Positions 34,568 through 44,748 of a stretch of 64,000 bases of DNA are shown here, in pieces (position 1 is the stretch's first letter; the number at the start of each line of letters is the position of its first letter). A program made the translations under genes and the position numbers. Source of the DNA: Mesostigma viride (taxonomy: Eukaryota; Streptophyta; Mesostigmatophyceae; Mesostigmatales; Mesostigmataceae); the NCBI GenBank assembly GCA_009746045.1, contig RPFO01000702.1:124001-188000 (forward strand), in the 5' to 3' direction. The notes under the pieces were generated by a model. It was not told the DNA's origin, searched no databases, and saw only the letters and a program-made list of their open reading frames with translations.

Positions 34568-37372
34568 TTAAAGTTCAAAAGCTTCTTCTAACAAAGTTTC
34601 CTGTTGTTTATTATGAATATACAAATAACCAACAGCTGGAGATGCGGACCTTTCCCTGCCAGTATAACTCACTTGTACTTTAATGCTGGCTTTTTCCAAG
34701 CATGAGTCTAACTGATGGCGTATAAACTTCCATGCTCCCATATTCCGAGGTTCTTCCTGACACCAAACAAATTTTGAAGCTGTCTGGTATTTCTTCATAA
34801 TTTTTATGACATCTTCTTCTATAAATGGAAATAATTGTTCAAAACGAATAATAACAATGTTATCTATTTTTCTTTCCCGCCTTGATTCAATTAAATCATA
34901 ATAGACTTTACCAGAACAAAAAATTACTTTTTTTACTCTTTCAGCTTTAATTTCTCTATCAACTTCATCAATTACCGGGATAAATTTTGTTCCTTCATCC
35001 AGCTCTGCAAGACTAGAAACAGCTAACTTATGGCGGAGCAAAGATTTAGGCGACATAACAATCAGAGGTTTCCTAAAATTTCTTTTCATCTGACGGCGCA
35101 GAAGATGGAATATTGAAGCTGGAGTTGTTGGGTAAGCCACGCACATGTTATCCTCTGCGCATAATTGTAAAAACCTTTCCAACCTTGCTGAACTATGTTC
35201 TGGTCCTTGGCCTTCCATTCCATGAGGTAAAAGCACAACAATACCACTCATCCTAAGCCATTTTGTTTCAGCAGAAGAAATGAACTGATCAAAAATAATC
35301 TGCGCACCATTAGCAAAATCACCAAATTGAGCTTCCCATATCACTAAACGGTTAGGATCTACTATCGAATAACCATACTCAAACCCAAGCACGCCATATT
35401 CAGATAAATTACTGTCCGCAATTTCAAAAAATGCCTGATCTTCCGATATATTATTTAAAGGTTCGTAAATTGATTTATCAGTTTGGCTGTGGAGTACGGC
35501 ATGGCGATGAGAAAAAGTCCCTCTCTCGACATCTTGGCCAGTAAACCTAATTGGTGTCTTTTCATTAAGTAATGTTGCAAACGCTAGTTGTTCCGCCGTG
35601 GCCCAATCAATTGGCTGGTCACTCATCAGATCATTGCTTCTTACTTCGAATAATTTAGCTAATTTATGGTTTATAGAAAAATCACCAGGGATGCTACAAA
35701 GTTTGATACCAATTTCCTGTAGCACGGACTTATGGACGCCTGTTAACAATTTATCCTCACTAAGACGATCAAAACCAGACCACTGCCCTTCTAACCACTG
35801 AGCTCTTGGTTTATAATTTTTAACCTCATTAAATTCTGAGTCTAAAAAACTCTTAAACTTTTGTTTCAGTTCTGGATAATAATTTCTAGCGATCAACCCT
35901 GCATTACTCAATTTCTCTGAATAGATAGCAGCTGGGGTTTGTTTATTTTTAATTACCTCATACATTACGCTCTGGGTATACATTGGCTCATCGCCTTCAT
36001 TATGGCCATATTTACGGTAGCAAACTATATCAACTACCACATCTTTCTGAAATTTTTGCCTATATTCGCAGGCAATTTTAGTAACTAATACTACTGCCTC
36101 TACATCATCTCCGTTAACATGAAATATTGGAGCACCAACCACTTTTGCCACTTCTGTACAATATCTACTAGCTCTTGAATCATAGCTATTAGCCGTAAAA
36201 CCAATTTGGTTATTAATTACTATATGGAATATCCCTCCTACATCATATGGAGCAAGACCAGACATTACTAAACTTTCTGCCACTACTCCCTGGCCGCAAA
36301 ATGCAGCATCACCGTGAATCAAAATACCCACGACTTTTCTACGGTCGCGATTCATACAATCTTGTTTGGCTCTAACTTTACCGGCAACTACCGGATTTAC
36401 AGCTTCTAAATGCGAGGGGTTTGCTGTTAAAGAAAGATGAACTTTTTTTCCGGATTTAGTAGTTTTATCTGAAGAATAACCCATATGATATTTTACATCG
36501 CCTGTTACACCAAGATCACTTGGAAAGGCACTGCTTCCCATAAATTCAGAAAAAATAGCTCTATAAGGCTTATTCATAATTTTGGTTAGCGTCGATAACC
36601 TTCCTCTATGTGCAAGACCAATCACCGCTTCTTCTGCTCCGATAGATGCTGACTCTTCAATTATTCTATCAAGACTTATTATGGAAGCATCCCCACCTTC
36701 TATAGAAAACCTCTTAGCTCCAGGAAATTTTACATGTAAATACTGCTCAAAACCTTCTACTTCCACTAGGTCTTGTAGTGTTTGTTTTTTTTCCTCTAAC
36801 GATAGGTTAATATGAGTACTAATACTATCTAATTTATTATATAACCATTCTTGGGCTACTGAGTTCTCCACATGCGAAAATTCCACTGCTACTGAACCGG
36901 AATAAGTTCTGTTTAAAACATTGACAAGTTCACCGAGAGTAATGATTTTTAGATCATCAAATTCCCCTGATACATCAACAAGCTCTGATAACTGATTCGC
37001 ATTAAAGCCAAAATCTGCTAAGTTTAATTTCAGCTCTTCCTTAGTTTTTTTTACCTCGAGTCCTAACGGATCTAGGTTAGCTAGGTAATGGCCATGCTCC
37101 CTATAGGCCTTAATCATGAACTTTGCTCTCAAAGAATTTTCTGCTAAAGAAGAACTAGTTGGCACGTCTTGATTAGAAGAAATAACCAGTTTATCCTGGA
37201 TAATAATTTTGGCAGTGGTTTTCAAAGGGGTGATATCACTTTGTACTGCAAAAAATTTTGCCCAGCTCGGGTCAATAGAATTTGGATCTTGTAAATATTT
37301 TTGATAAAGCTCCTCAATAAATACTGAGTTACTACCAAATAGAAAACTTGAATGTTCAAAATCCTTTCCCAC
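34568..37372 (-). CDS. sucA: 2-oxoglutarate dehydrogenase E1
   Basis: About 934 aa. Two tandem GTG codons open the frame (37375 and 37372). The Shine-Dalgarno AGGAGG lies only 2 nt from the first and 5 nt from the second, so the second is preferred. The thiamine-diphosphate-dependent E1 decarboxylates 2-oxoglutarate and loads succinyl onto SucB. Motifs: [20 protein letters not shown] at the N-terminus, [73 protein letters not shown] and [20 protein letters not shown]. Full length, with no lesions seen. Confidence 0.97.
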   Translation of the reverse strand: MGKDFEHSSFLFGSNSVFIEELYQKYLQDPNSIDPSWAKFFAVQSDITPLKTTAKIIIQDKLVISSNQDVPTSSSLAENSLRAKFMIKAYREHGHYLANLDPLGLEVKKTKEELKLNLADFGFNANQLSELVDVSGEFDDLKIITLGELVNVLNRTYSGSVAVEFSHVENSVAQEWLYNKLDSISTHINLSLEEKKQTLQDLVEVEGFEQYLHVKFPGAKRFSIEGGDASIISLDRIIEESASIGAEEAVIGLAHRGRLSTLTKIMNKPYRAIFSEFMGSSAFPSDLGVTGDVKYHMGYSSDKTTKSGKKVHLSLTANPSHLEAVNPVVAGKVRAKQDCMNRDRRKVVGILIHGDAAFCGQGVVAESLVMSGLAPYDVGGIFHIVINNQIGFTANSYDSRASRYCTEVAKVVGAPIFHVNGDDVEAVVLVTKIACEYRQKFQKDVVVDIVCYRKYGHNEGDEPMYTQSVMYEVIKNKQTPAAIYSEKLSNAGLIARNYYPELKQKFKSFLDSEFNEVKNYKPRAQWLEGQWSGFDRLSEDKLLTGVHKSVLQEIGIKLCSIPGDFSINHKLAKLFEVRSNDLMSDQPIDWATAEQLAFATLLNEKTPIRFTGQDVERGTFSHRHAVLHSQTDKSIYEPLNNISEDQAFFEIADSNLSEYGVLGFEYGYSIVDPNRLVIWEAQFGDFANGAQIIFDQFISSAETKWLRMSGIVVLLPHGMEGQGPEHSSARLERFLQLCAEDNMCVAYPTTPASIFHLLRRQMKRNFRKPLIVMSPKSLLRHKLAVSSLAELDEGTKFIPVIDEVDREIKAERVKKVIFCSGKVYYDLIESRRERKIDNIVIIRFEQLFPFIEEDVIKIMKKYQTASKFVWCQEEPRNMGAWKFIRHQLDSCLEKASIKVQVSYTGRERSASPAVGYLYIHNKQQETLLEEAFEL

Positions 37373-37375
37373 CAC

Positions 37376-37901
37376 TTCCTCCTAAAACAAAATAAATCAA
37401 CACTTATTAATTAGTATAAAACTACCAAGATTTATAAAATAAACTTTCCAATCCAATAGACAAAAATTTCTACTTCTAAATAAGCTTAGGTATTATTTCT
37501 GCATCACTATATAGTTTGGGCAAACGAAAGTGAAAAATAAGCGTTTTCTAAAGTAGTGCCTTATAACCATCAATCCCTGTTTACCAAATCCCCTTATATT
37601 TTACCACTCTACTTAAAAGCTTTAAATAATATTAGTCATACGATTATATTTAAAGTTACCTATAGTAGCTACACAAACAACAAATTCTTATATCACGTAT
37701 CCTGTTCTCTTAAATCTGCTTATGCTTACTAACATAACAAGATAACTCTTCTAATACCTTGATAAAAATACAAGGTTTTTAGTCTAACCTGTTAAATAAA
37801 TAACCAGACTTCATTGTAAAGAGAATAAGTATCTCTTTAAGCTACAACGTTGCAAAATTTTGTAATATTAATTTTTGCAACGTAAATAAATTCAGAGAAC
37901 T
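37376..37901. other. 526-bp non-coding gap between sucA and bamA
   Basis: A+T-rich DNA with no plausible open frame on either strand. It holds the ribosome-binding site of sucA (37378-37383 region) and one strong hairpin (37847-37883) behind bamA. The sucA promoter must lie here, but I cannot point to a convincing -35/-10 pair. Gaps of this size are common in decaying rickettsial genomes and may be the remains of a lost gene. Confidence 0.6.
37847..37883. terminator. Hairpin downstream of bamA
   Basis: A perfect 11-bp inverted repeat (acgttgcaaaa / ttttgcaacgt) with a 15-nt A+T loop begins 19 bp past the bamA stop codon. No clean T-run follows on the minus strand, so intrinsic termination is likely but not certain. 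Confidence 0.6.
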
Positions 37902-40190
37902 TTACAAGTTTGTAGAAAATTGAATATGAAAAGTTTGTTTTTCATCATATTTCTGTTTCTTCATTGGGAAACCCCAGTATACCTTGATAGGAGCAATTTT
38001 GGTTATCCATATAAAGCCAAAACCTACTGAAGCTCTTAGAGCTTTATCATTGTAGAATCCTTCTGGAGTAGAAGATTTTGAATCAGCATCCCATAAGGAA
38101 CCAGCATCCGCAAAAACGGCTCCCGTCACATTAAACTCCTGCGGTAATCCTAGTGGAAAATTCAATTCTGAAGATACAGTATAATATTTCTGACCGCCAA
38201 AACCTTCATCGGTTTTTTTATCCCTAGGTCCTATACCTCCCGGGGCAAAACCCCTCAGAGAAGCATCTCCCAAATTAAATCTATCCGAAATCCTTACTTT
38301 TTTACCGCTTACACCTTTAATATGACCAGCAGCAGCAGACAGCTTTAATGTGTATTTATTCTCAACAAAGGACTTGAAATATTTACCGTCAAGTTCATGT
38401 TTTAGATATTTTGTATTGCCGCCAACCCCAGCAAATTCCTGGCTTCCGACTATTAAATAGCCGTTTTTAGGCAATATCCTACTGTCAGTTCTATCGTAAG
38501 TCAAACTGTGGCCAATAGCCGAAGTCGTAAATTTACCCATTTGCTCTTTAATAAATACAGAAGCAGAATCTGATGGGCCACTTAGTTTATCCTGTTTAAG
38601 TAAATACTCAACCTCATGAGATAGATCGTCGGTTATGTCATAACCAATCGATGTCTTACCCCCGGTAGAAGTTTTAGAGTAATTCTGTTCACCGTTACCA
38701 AAACCACTACCGCGACCATCCTGGGTTCTAAAAAAATTCACTCCTAAAGACAAATCTTTATCAAGAAAATGAGGATTTGTCACACCTCCATAATAGCTAA
38801 TGCTTTTTTTACCGACTTGTATACCAGCATTTAAATATTTACCAGTACCAAGTAAATTCCTTTCTAAAAAGGATATGCGCCCAAAAGGACCGCCAGCAGT
38901 ATTATATCCAAGATCTAGTCCAATAGAAGAAGTAGATTTTTCTTCAACATCTATATTAATATCGTAACGGTCTCTTCGATCAGTAGGAGCTATTTTTAGC
39001 ATTAATTTATCGAAATAATCCAAATTACGAATATTTTGCTCACCTTTTTCAATCTTTGAGCGATTAAATATATCACCTTCTGCTATTTTAAGTTGACGTC
39101 TAATAACATGGTCCTCGGTCTTCAAGTTGCCTTCAATATTGATTTTATTTATAAAAATCTTATCAGCCTGATCAACTACGATTACCACATCTACTATTCT
39201 AGCTTCCCTATTTGGTTTTATATCAGGATAAACCTCTACTTGCGGATAGCCACGACTTCCCAAATAACTGGTTATTTTCTCGGCAATCGATTCCATAGCG
39301 TCTAAATTAAAAGTTTCTCCCTTTTTCTGAGAAATAAACTTTTCCACTTCTGCCGTTTCGACATTTTTTAATTTATTATTAACTGTAATATTCCCAAATT
39401 GATATTTATTACCTTCATCAACTGAATAAGTTAATATAAATCCCTCCTTTGTCGGAAGTAAATCCGCTGTAACTGAAATTACGTTAAAATCTGCAAATCC
39501 TACTGAATTATAGAATTTGGCAAGCAGATGCTTATCATATTCTATCCTGTCAGGATCATAGGTATCATTAGTCTCTAAAAACCTAAACCATTTAGATTCC
39601 TTGGTCATTATAACAGATCTTAATTCAGAATTTGAATAATTCGCATTACCGGCGAAGTAAATGGATTTCACTCCAGTTTTTGGACCTTCAGTAATTTGAA
39701 AAATAACTTTGACGGCATTGTTTCCCTGTTCCTCAATTTTAGAGTTAACGTTAACAGAAAATCTACCAGAACGTTTATACATTTCCTTAATTTTTTCTAC
39801 GTCTGCTCTCAGTTTTGCTTTTCTTAACGATTCACCCGCAACAGTTGAGATTTCATTTGTAAGGATTGCAGATTTTATCTTGGAATTTCCGGTAAAAGTT
39901 ACTTTGCTTACAAAAGGTGTTTCTTTTACATCAACTCTTAAAACCCCGTTTACAAAATTTATGGAAACATCTTCAAATAATGAAGTTGCATATAGACTTT
40001 TAACGGCATCATTTTGAGATTCTAAAGAAAATTGCTGTCCTTCCCTTAAACCTATATACTCTTCGATGGTTGATGTCTGAATTCTTTGATTCCCATGTAC
40101 AACAATCTTGGTAATTTTTTCATCGGCAACAGCACAGGAAAAAACAAACAAAGAGCTTGCCAAAAAAATTAGTCTTATTACTTTATTCAC
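37902..40190 (-). CDS. bamA: Outer-membrane protein assembly factor BamA
   Basis: About 762 aa from a GTG at 40190 with AGAGG upstream (the frame to 40214 adds MFFIRGVF before the signal peptide). The signal peptide ends near CAVADEKI. Five POTRA domains follow (first: KIVVHGNQRIQTSTIEEYIG; later VTFTGNSKI, IYFAGNANYSN, FGNITVNN, INKINIEGNLKTEDHVIRRQL). The C-terminal Omp85 barrel begins near SIGLDLGYNTAGGPFG and carries the lid/substrate-loop motif VRISDRFNLGDASLRGFAPGG region (VRISDRF ... RGF). It inserts beta-barrel proteins, including the autotransporter at 167-5866, into the outer membrane. The usual neighbours skp and lpxD are absent here. Confidence 0.95.
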   Translation of the reverse strand: MNKVIRLIFLASSLFVFSCAVADEKITKIVVHGNQRIQTSTIEEYIGLREGQQFSLESQNDAVKSLYATSLFEDVSINFVNGVLRVDVKETPFVSKVTFTGNSKIKSAILTNEISTVAGESLRKAKLRADVEKIKEMYKRSGRFSVNVNSKIEEQGNNAVKVIFQITEGPKTGVKSIYFAGNANYSNSELRSVIMTKESKWFRFLETNDTYDPDRIEYDKHLLAKFYNSVGFADFNVISVTADLLPTKEGFILTYSVDEGNKYQFGNITVNNKLKNVETAEVEKFISQKKGETFNLDAMESIAEKITSYLGSRGYPQVEVYPDIKPNREARIVDVVIVVDQADKIFINKINIEGNLKTEDHVIRRQLKIAEGDIFNRSKIEKGEQNIRNLDYFDKLMLKIAPTDRRDRYDINIDVEEKSTSSIGLDLGYNTAGGPFGRISFLERNLLGTGKYLNAGIQVGKKSISYYGGVTNPHFLDKDLSLGVNFFRTQDGRGSGFGNGEQNYSKTSTGGKTSIGYDITDDLSHEVEYLLKQDKLSGPSDSASVFIKEQMGKFTTSAIGHSLTYDRTDSRILPKNGYLIVGSQEFAGVGGNTKYLKHELDGKYFKSFVENKYTLKLSAAAGHIKGVSGKKVRISDRFNLGDASLRGFAPGGIGPRDKKTDEGFGGQKYYTVSSELNFPLGLPQEFNVTGAVFADAGSLWDADSKSSTPEGFYNDKALRASVGFGFIWITKIAPIKVYWGFPMKKQKYDEKQTFHIQFSTNL

Positions 40191-40214
40191 AAACACGCCT
40201 CTTATAAAAAACAA

Positions 40215-40544
40215 ACTAAAACTTATAGAACAAAATTATGCCCAGAACTAATAGTTTTTATAGCAGTTAGAACAAAAATTACAACAAGAAAAACTATTAG
40301 GAGACTTACGATCGATATAAATTTTATTAACTACGGAATTTCGGAGCTAAAAACAGATATTACCGGCAAAAATACTCACTATTTTTATTAATTTGTCAGT
40401 TTTAATAACATTAAGATTTAAGAAAACGGCTTACAGAAAAACACCAGTGAATTTCAGATAACCATAGAGATTTTTTACAGAAAATATAAATAGCAAATAT
40501 TGCTTAGTAAAAAGGAGGGAATTTTAAAAATCCTTGACATATGG
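40215..40544. other. 330-bp non-coding gap upstream of bamA
   Basis: A+T-rich stretch between bamA and tRNA-Asp. I see no open frame with codon structure and no repeat. It should contain the bamA promoter (minus strand); none is convincing by eye. Confidence 0.5.
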
Positions 40545-40618
40545 CGGGAGTGACGGGACTCGAACCCGCGGCCTTCTGCGTGACAGGCAGATGCTCTAAC
40601 CAACTGAGCTACACCCCC
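40545..40618 (-). tRNA. tRNA-Asp (anticodon GUC)
   Basis: The acceptor stem is GGGGGTG/CACTCCC with one G-T pair and discriminator G. The D arm is GCTCAGTTGGTTAGAGC. The anticodon stem-loop TCTGCCTGTCACGCAGA gives GTC, and the T arm is GCGGGTTCGAGTCCCGT. CCA is not encoded. Confidence 0.95.
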
Positions 40619-40814
40619 TCCCTAATATAATAGACTTGCCAAATATATATTAATTTAAGCTGCTACGCAAGTATTATATGGGTAAATTTACTCTAAAACT
40701 TGAATTAATCATGATACTAGATCAATTACCTTATCTTACCCTAAAGGATGGGGAATGGGTAAATCCCTATTCCGCCAACAGTATAGGATTAAATTTATCT
40801 TTACTATCAAGCCC

Positions 40815-43800
40815 TTACATATCACAATGATCCTGCATCGAGCCATTATCGCCTGACAAGAATTTTTCTAATGGGATCGTATCTGATGAGTCTACACCTA
40901 CTGGGACTGGATGCCAAGAAAGTTCTGTACCCGCTCTGGTAGCTCTTCCCGGTATTGTTGTTATCTCTCCGTCTGACCCAAGTACAACCTCAGATATAGA
41001 GGAAGATGATGTAGAGGAGGAAGAATAGGACATACTACCCGAAGAGGAGGATGAGGAAGAAGACGACGATGACGAAATCGAATATGACGGCATACTACTG
41101 CTAGATGAGGATGATAATGAAGAACAGGATGAGCTACTGTCCTTGGTAGGATCATACATCTTTTGTAGATAAATAGTCTGTTCTATTTCATCACTCGGTA
41201 CCTCCTTCTTCGTCTTAAGAAATTCATTGACTACTTGACGGGCGGTTTCAAATGTTCCATCATACTTTTCAAGGTCAATTGAATAAATCACTGTTGCTAT
41301 ATAGGTATTTATTATTGAAGCAATTAGTTTATTTTTTGAACTAATTACCATATCTAATACACTTTGATCTTTATCATTTTTAATTTTTAACCCTAAATGC
41401 GGGCACTTGAGCCATTCAGTTGGTGGATAAACATCAGTAAGAACAAATTTATAGAAAGCAACTGGATCCCCTGCTCTGGTAAAAGGTATATGAAGCGGGG
41501 TATCACCTTGTTTATTCTGTTCATTTAAACCAAGAAATTCTTTGAAAGAGTTAATGCTTATTCCTAAGTAATCTGACGTTACTGATGATGCTAAATAATG
41601 CCCTGGTGTATTATCCATAAAGTCAAAATTTTTAAAACTATCATCCTTACTATTGATCCGGCCTATCATTTTGGTTAAAATACTAGAGATACCCTGTTTT
41701 GCTTCCGCCGGAATGGGTATTGAATAAAAAAAGTCAAACATATCCCTACAAAATAAATGCAATAAGTTCCTTCCGTGCGAATCATAATCTGTTAAGCCTA
41801 ACTTAGGAACTAATGTTTGGTTAGGTAATAATTTTTTATATAAATTGTTATATAAATATGGAGTTTGCTCACCAGATACCATGCTAAAAAGAGTTGTTAA
41901 AAACCCGTTGTGAGTAGTATCTTTCAAATTAATATCTGCTCCTTGTCCTATGAGACATAAGCCAACATCTATTAATTTATCTTGTTTTTTAGGATCAATT
42001 TTAAACTTCTTATTCTGCGGTATACCATACATTTCTTTATAATTCAATTCTGGTACCCTACCAACTTTTGCAAGTTGTTGAGCTACTAAATTTAGTAAAG
42101 TTCTTCCTTTATACTTCTCATTAACGTCTCCTACTGGAAATGATTCAATCATTCCTACATCTACGTAACCTGATTCAATTAGCTGTCCAAGTAAAAAATC
42201 ACCATCTTTCTTTAATGCTGCTACCTTTTCTAAGTTTTCCTTATTAAGCAGTTTTTCTGGGGTACACTGTGTATGATCAATAAGTCTGGTTAAAAATTCT
42301 AATAAATTATATGATTCTAATTTGCTAGAATATGTTTTGCTAGTTTTATAATTAATTAAATAAGTAAAATTATCTAGTACCGATTCTTCCTCAGCAATAA
42401 TACTTTCAATAAAATTTTTAATTTCTAGGCTAGACTTCTCAGTAAGGTATTTTTCTAGTATTGTAATTTTTGGCTTTAACAGTTTATCGTTTTCATTTAA
42501 GGACTTTATATTCGCAAAATTCAAAAATTCAGTTATGTAGATAACTAGATCTATTATTTTTTGAATAAACTCTAAAACACTTTGTGGTCTTGAATATATT
42601 TTTAAAAATTTACTAGAATCTAAATCAATTTGAATTAGGTCTAGCGTTTCAAGAGCATATTTTAAATATGGACGCTTTGATTTATCTTTTAAGATAAACT
42701 TATCAACAATTTCGAGTTTTTCCTTGATTTCTAAAAAAAGTGACAACTTTTGGTTAAACTCATACTTTTTAAGCTCGCTTAAATAGTTAAATTCATCAAT
42801 TAATCCAGCATATTCTGATATAATAAAAATAAGATTTTCATCCTTCAAATAATGAGAAATATATGAAAATGGATTATCATAACTTGGCAAGCTGCTCACC
42901 TTAGATTTATCAATGCTTATTGCTTCAGTAGGCAGGTTAAATTTACAGAAATTTAACCATGTGATTGCTATATCTGTATATTCTATTTGTTTTTGATAAT
43001 ACTTAACTCCACCAAAAAATGAAGGGATAATACCTAAATATTCCAGTATAATAGAAGTCAAAGAGTGTTCCACGCTGTATACACTTGAAGCTCTGCTTAA
43101 GGCCGGTTTCTCCCCCTCACTTCTTTCAGTATCAAAACATGATGTAATAATTATCTTTGACAAATTTTCATGATACTTTTTTCCTATTACAAATGTTGTA
43201 GGGCTTTCGCCTCTAAATTCTTGGAAAAATTTATGATGGAAATCAATTTGTTCTTGTAAAGATTTTCTGTATTCTCTTAGTTTTAATATTAAACTTTCTC
43301 GAGAGTTTTTAGCAATAATAGAATCATAAAATAAAGAGTAATCTTCTGTTAAAGATTCTACATTTTTTATTAATTCGGCTAATTTGGTCAAATTTTGCCC
43401 TTTTAGCAAGCTAAATAACCCACATCCAGATTTTGCAGTGTTAACCTGTTCAGTAGTTTTAACTTGTAAGCTCTTATTAGTAATAAGTTCAATATACTTA
43501 GAGGGATTTTCCCATAACTTAAGTTGACCCCTTAAATCAATTAGAAGATATAATGAACTTGAAAATATATTTGTAAGTTGTGCATATAATTGGTGGTCAT
43601 AAATAGAAATAACCCCCATTTTTTCTTTAAAACTATTTATTACATGCAAAATACTATCTTTATCACCTGGTTTTTTAGGCAATTTTGCGAGTAAAGGTAA
43701 TTTTTCTTTTGTGGTTTCTAGGAAATCTTTTCTTAAATCCACTTTGGATTTAAGTGTCTCGGTAGTAGCTATGGAAATCAGACTATCGATAGTATTGATT

Positions 43801-44465
43801 AATTCCTGGGAAGAGGTTTTTTCTGTCAAACTATTTACTTTATCTAATATTTCTTTTGATGAGGCTTGGTGATAAGGAAAAATAAGCGAATCAACCATTT
43901 CGGATGGTTGCAAAGGTTTATGAGTCAGATTCTCTAGTACTTCCAAATCTTCAAGCTTTTCATTTAGTTCTTTATTTAATTTTACCCTCAGTGCTTCTAG
44001 TGGAAACTTTATCTTTTCGAGTTCTTCAGTTAGCTCTTTGTTGAATTCCGCTCTCTTTCCCTGCATTGAGGCTTTTATTTTTTCACTTTGTTCTGGGTTG
44101 GATTCGATTATAAGTTGTTCTTCCTTATTTAGTTTTTCCAAGGACTTTCTAATATTCTCCCTCACTCTATTAAGCTGAACTTGTTCTTTATCATTTACCT
44201 CCACGAGTTTTGTTTGTATATTTCCTATTTCTTGCTTAAGGCGTATTATTTCTTTTTCCTTGGGCACGAGTTTTGTCTTTTCCAGCCTTTTCGTTTGCAA
44301 AGCAATTTTGCTTTTTACTATCGTTAACTCTTCTGGCCCAGAAGAAGGCAAAATCTCGGCTAACTTCTCCAAAGCTTTAAGAATATCTTGAGGTGATATA
44401 ACTATCCCCTTTCCTCTTAATTTATGCTCCTTATGCTCTTCAACTCTTTGCTCACGTTTTTTCAT
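40815..44465 (-). CDS. Giant ankyrin / coiled-coil protein with poly-Ser tail
   Basis: 1,216 aa with no signal peptide. Residues ~1-200 are highly charged coiled coil (KLVPKEKEIIRLKQEIGNIQ, LEKIKFPLEALRVKLNKELN). Residues ~200-770 are helical and unrecognised. Residues ~780-1080 hold degenerate ankyrin-type repeats (YKGRTLLNLVAQQLAKVG, YDSHGRNLLHLFCRD, NKQGDTPLHIPFTRAG, NDKDQSVLDMVISS). Residues ~1109-1160 are almost pure serine (over 35 Ser), then an acidic tail ends QDHCDM. The mix of eukaryotic-like repeats and a disordered serine tract suggests a secreted host-acting protein; secretion route and target are unknown. It lies opposite to the next gene, with a hairpin between them. Confidence 0.8.
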   Translation of the reverse strand: MKKREQRVEEHKEHKLRGKGIVISPQDILKALEKLAEILPSSGPEELTIVKSKIALQTKRLEKTKLVPKEKEIIRLKQEIGNIQTKLVEVNDKEQVQLNRVRENIRKSLEKLNKEEQLIIESNPEQSEKIKASMQGKRAEFNKELTEELEKIKFPLEALRVKLNKELNEKLEDLEVLENLTHKPLQPSEMVDSLIFPYHQASSKEILDKVNSLTEKTSSQELINTIDSLISIATTETLKSKVDLRKDFLETTKEKLPLLAKLPKKPGDKDSILHVINSFKEKMGVISIYDHQLYAQLTNIFSSSLYLLIDLRGQLKLWENPSKYIELITNKSLQVKTTEQVNTAKSGCGLFSLLKGQNLTKLAELIKNVESLTEDYSLFYDSIIAKNSRESLILKLREYRKSLQEQIDFHHKFFQEFRGESPTTFVIGKKYHENLSKIIITSCFDTERSEGEKPALSRASSVYSVEHSLTSIILEYLGIIPSFFGGVKYYQKQIEYTDIAITWLNFCKFNLPTEAISIDKSKVSSLPSYDNPFSYISHYLKDENLIFIISEYAGLIDEFNYLSELKKYEFNQKLSLFLEIKEKLEIVDKFILKDKSKRPYLKYALETLDLIQIDLDSSKFLKIYSRPQSVLEFIQKIIDLVIYITEFLNFANIKSLNENDKLLKPKITILEKYLTEKSSLEIKNFIESIIAEEESVLDNFTYLINYKTSKTYSSKLESYNLLEFLTRLIDHTQCTPEKLLNKENLEKVAALKKDGDFLLGQLIESGYVDVGMIESFPVGDVNEKYKGRTLLNLVAQQLAKVGRVPELNYKEMYGIPQNKKFKIDPKKQDKLIDVGLCLIGQGADINLKDTTHNGFLTTLFSMVSGEQTPYLYNNLYKKLLPNQTLVPKLGLTDYDSHGRNLLHLFCRDMFDFFYSIPIPAEAKQGISSILTKMIGRINSKDDSFKNFDFMDNTPGHYLASSVTSDYLGISINSFKEFLGLNEQNKQGDTPLHIPFTRAGDPVAFYKFVLTDVYPPTEWLKCPHLGLKIKNDKDQSVLDMVISSKNKLIASIINTYIATVIYSIDLEKYDGTFETARQVVNEFLKTKKEVPSDEIEQTIYLQKMYDPTKDSSSSCSSLSSSSSSSMPSYSISSSSSSSSSSSSGSMSYSSSSTSSSSISEVVLGSDGEITTIPGRATRAGTELSWHPVPVGVDSSDTIPLEKFLSGDNGSMQDHCDM

Positions 44466-44506
44466 AAAAATACCACCCTTGCCATTACCTAATCTTAAAA
44501 TACAAA

Positions 44507-44531
44507 AACTATAGATTTTTAATCTATAGTT
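44507..44531. promoter_or_regulatory. 11-bp perfect hairpin upstream of the ankyrin gene
   Basis: aactatagatt - ttt - aatctatagtt lies in the 283-bp region between two divergent genes, 42 bp upstream of the ankyrin-protein start. A partial echo (aacttatagttaa) occurs at about 44580. It could be an operator, a 5'-UTR structure or a rickettsial palindromic element; nothing in the sequence decides between these. Confidence 0.45.
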
Positions 44532-44748
44532 GAATATTCATTTAAAGCATTATTCTAAAAATTCTATTTATGTCAAGTTTAACTTATAGTTAAATTTGGA
44601 TTTACTAAAAATAACTAACAGCATAAGCTAGTTTCTTTAATCAAAAGGTTAAATTAATCCAAGCTATTACAACCATAGATAAATTTAATAGTTGAAAAAT
44701 GAAAAAAATAATATATTTTTGGCCTCAAATTATTAAAATAATATTATT

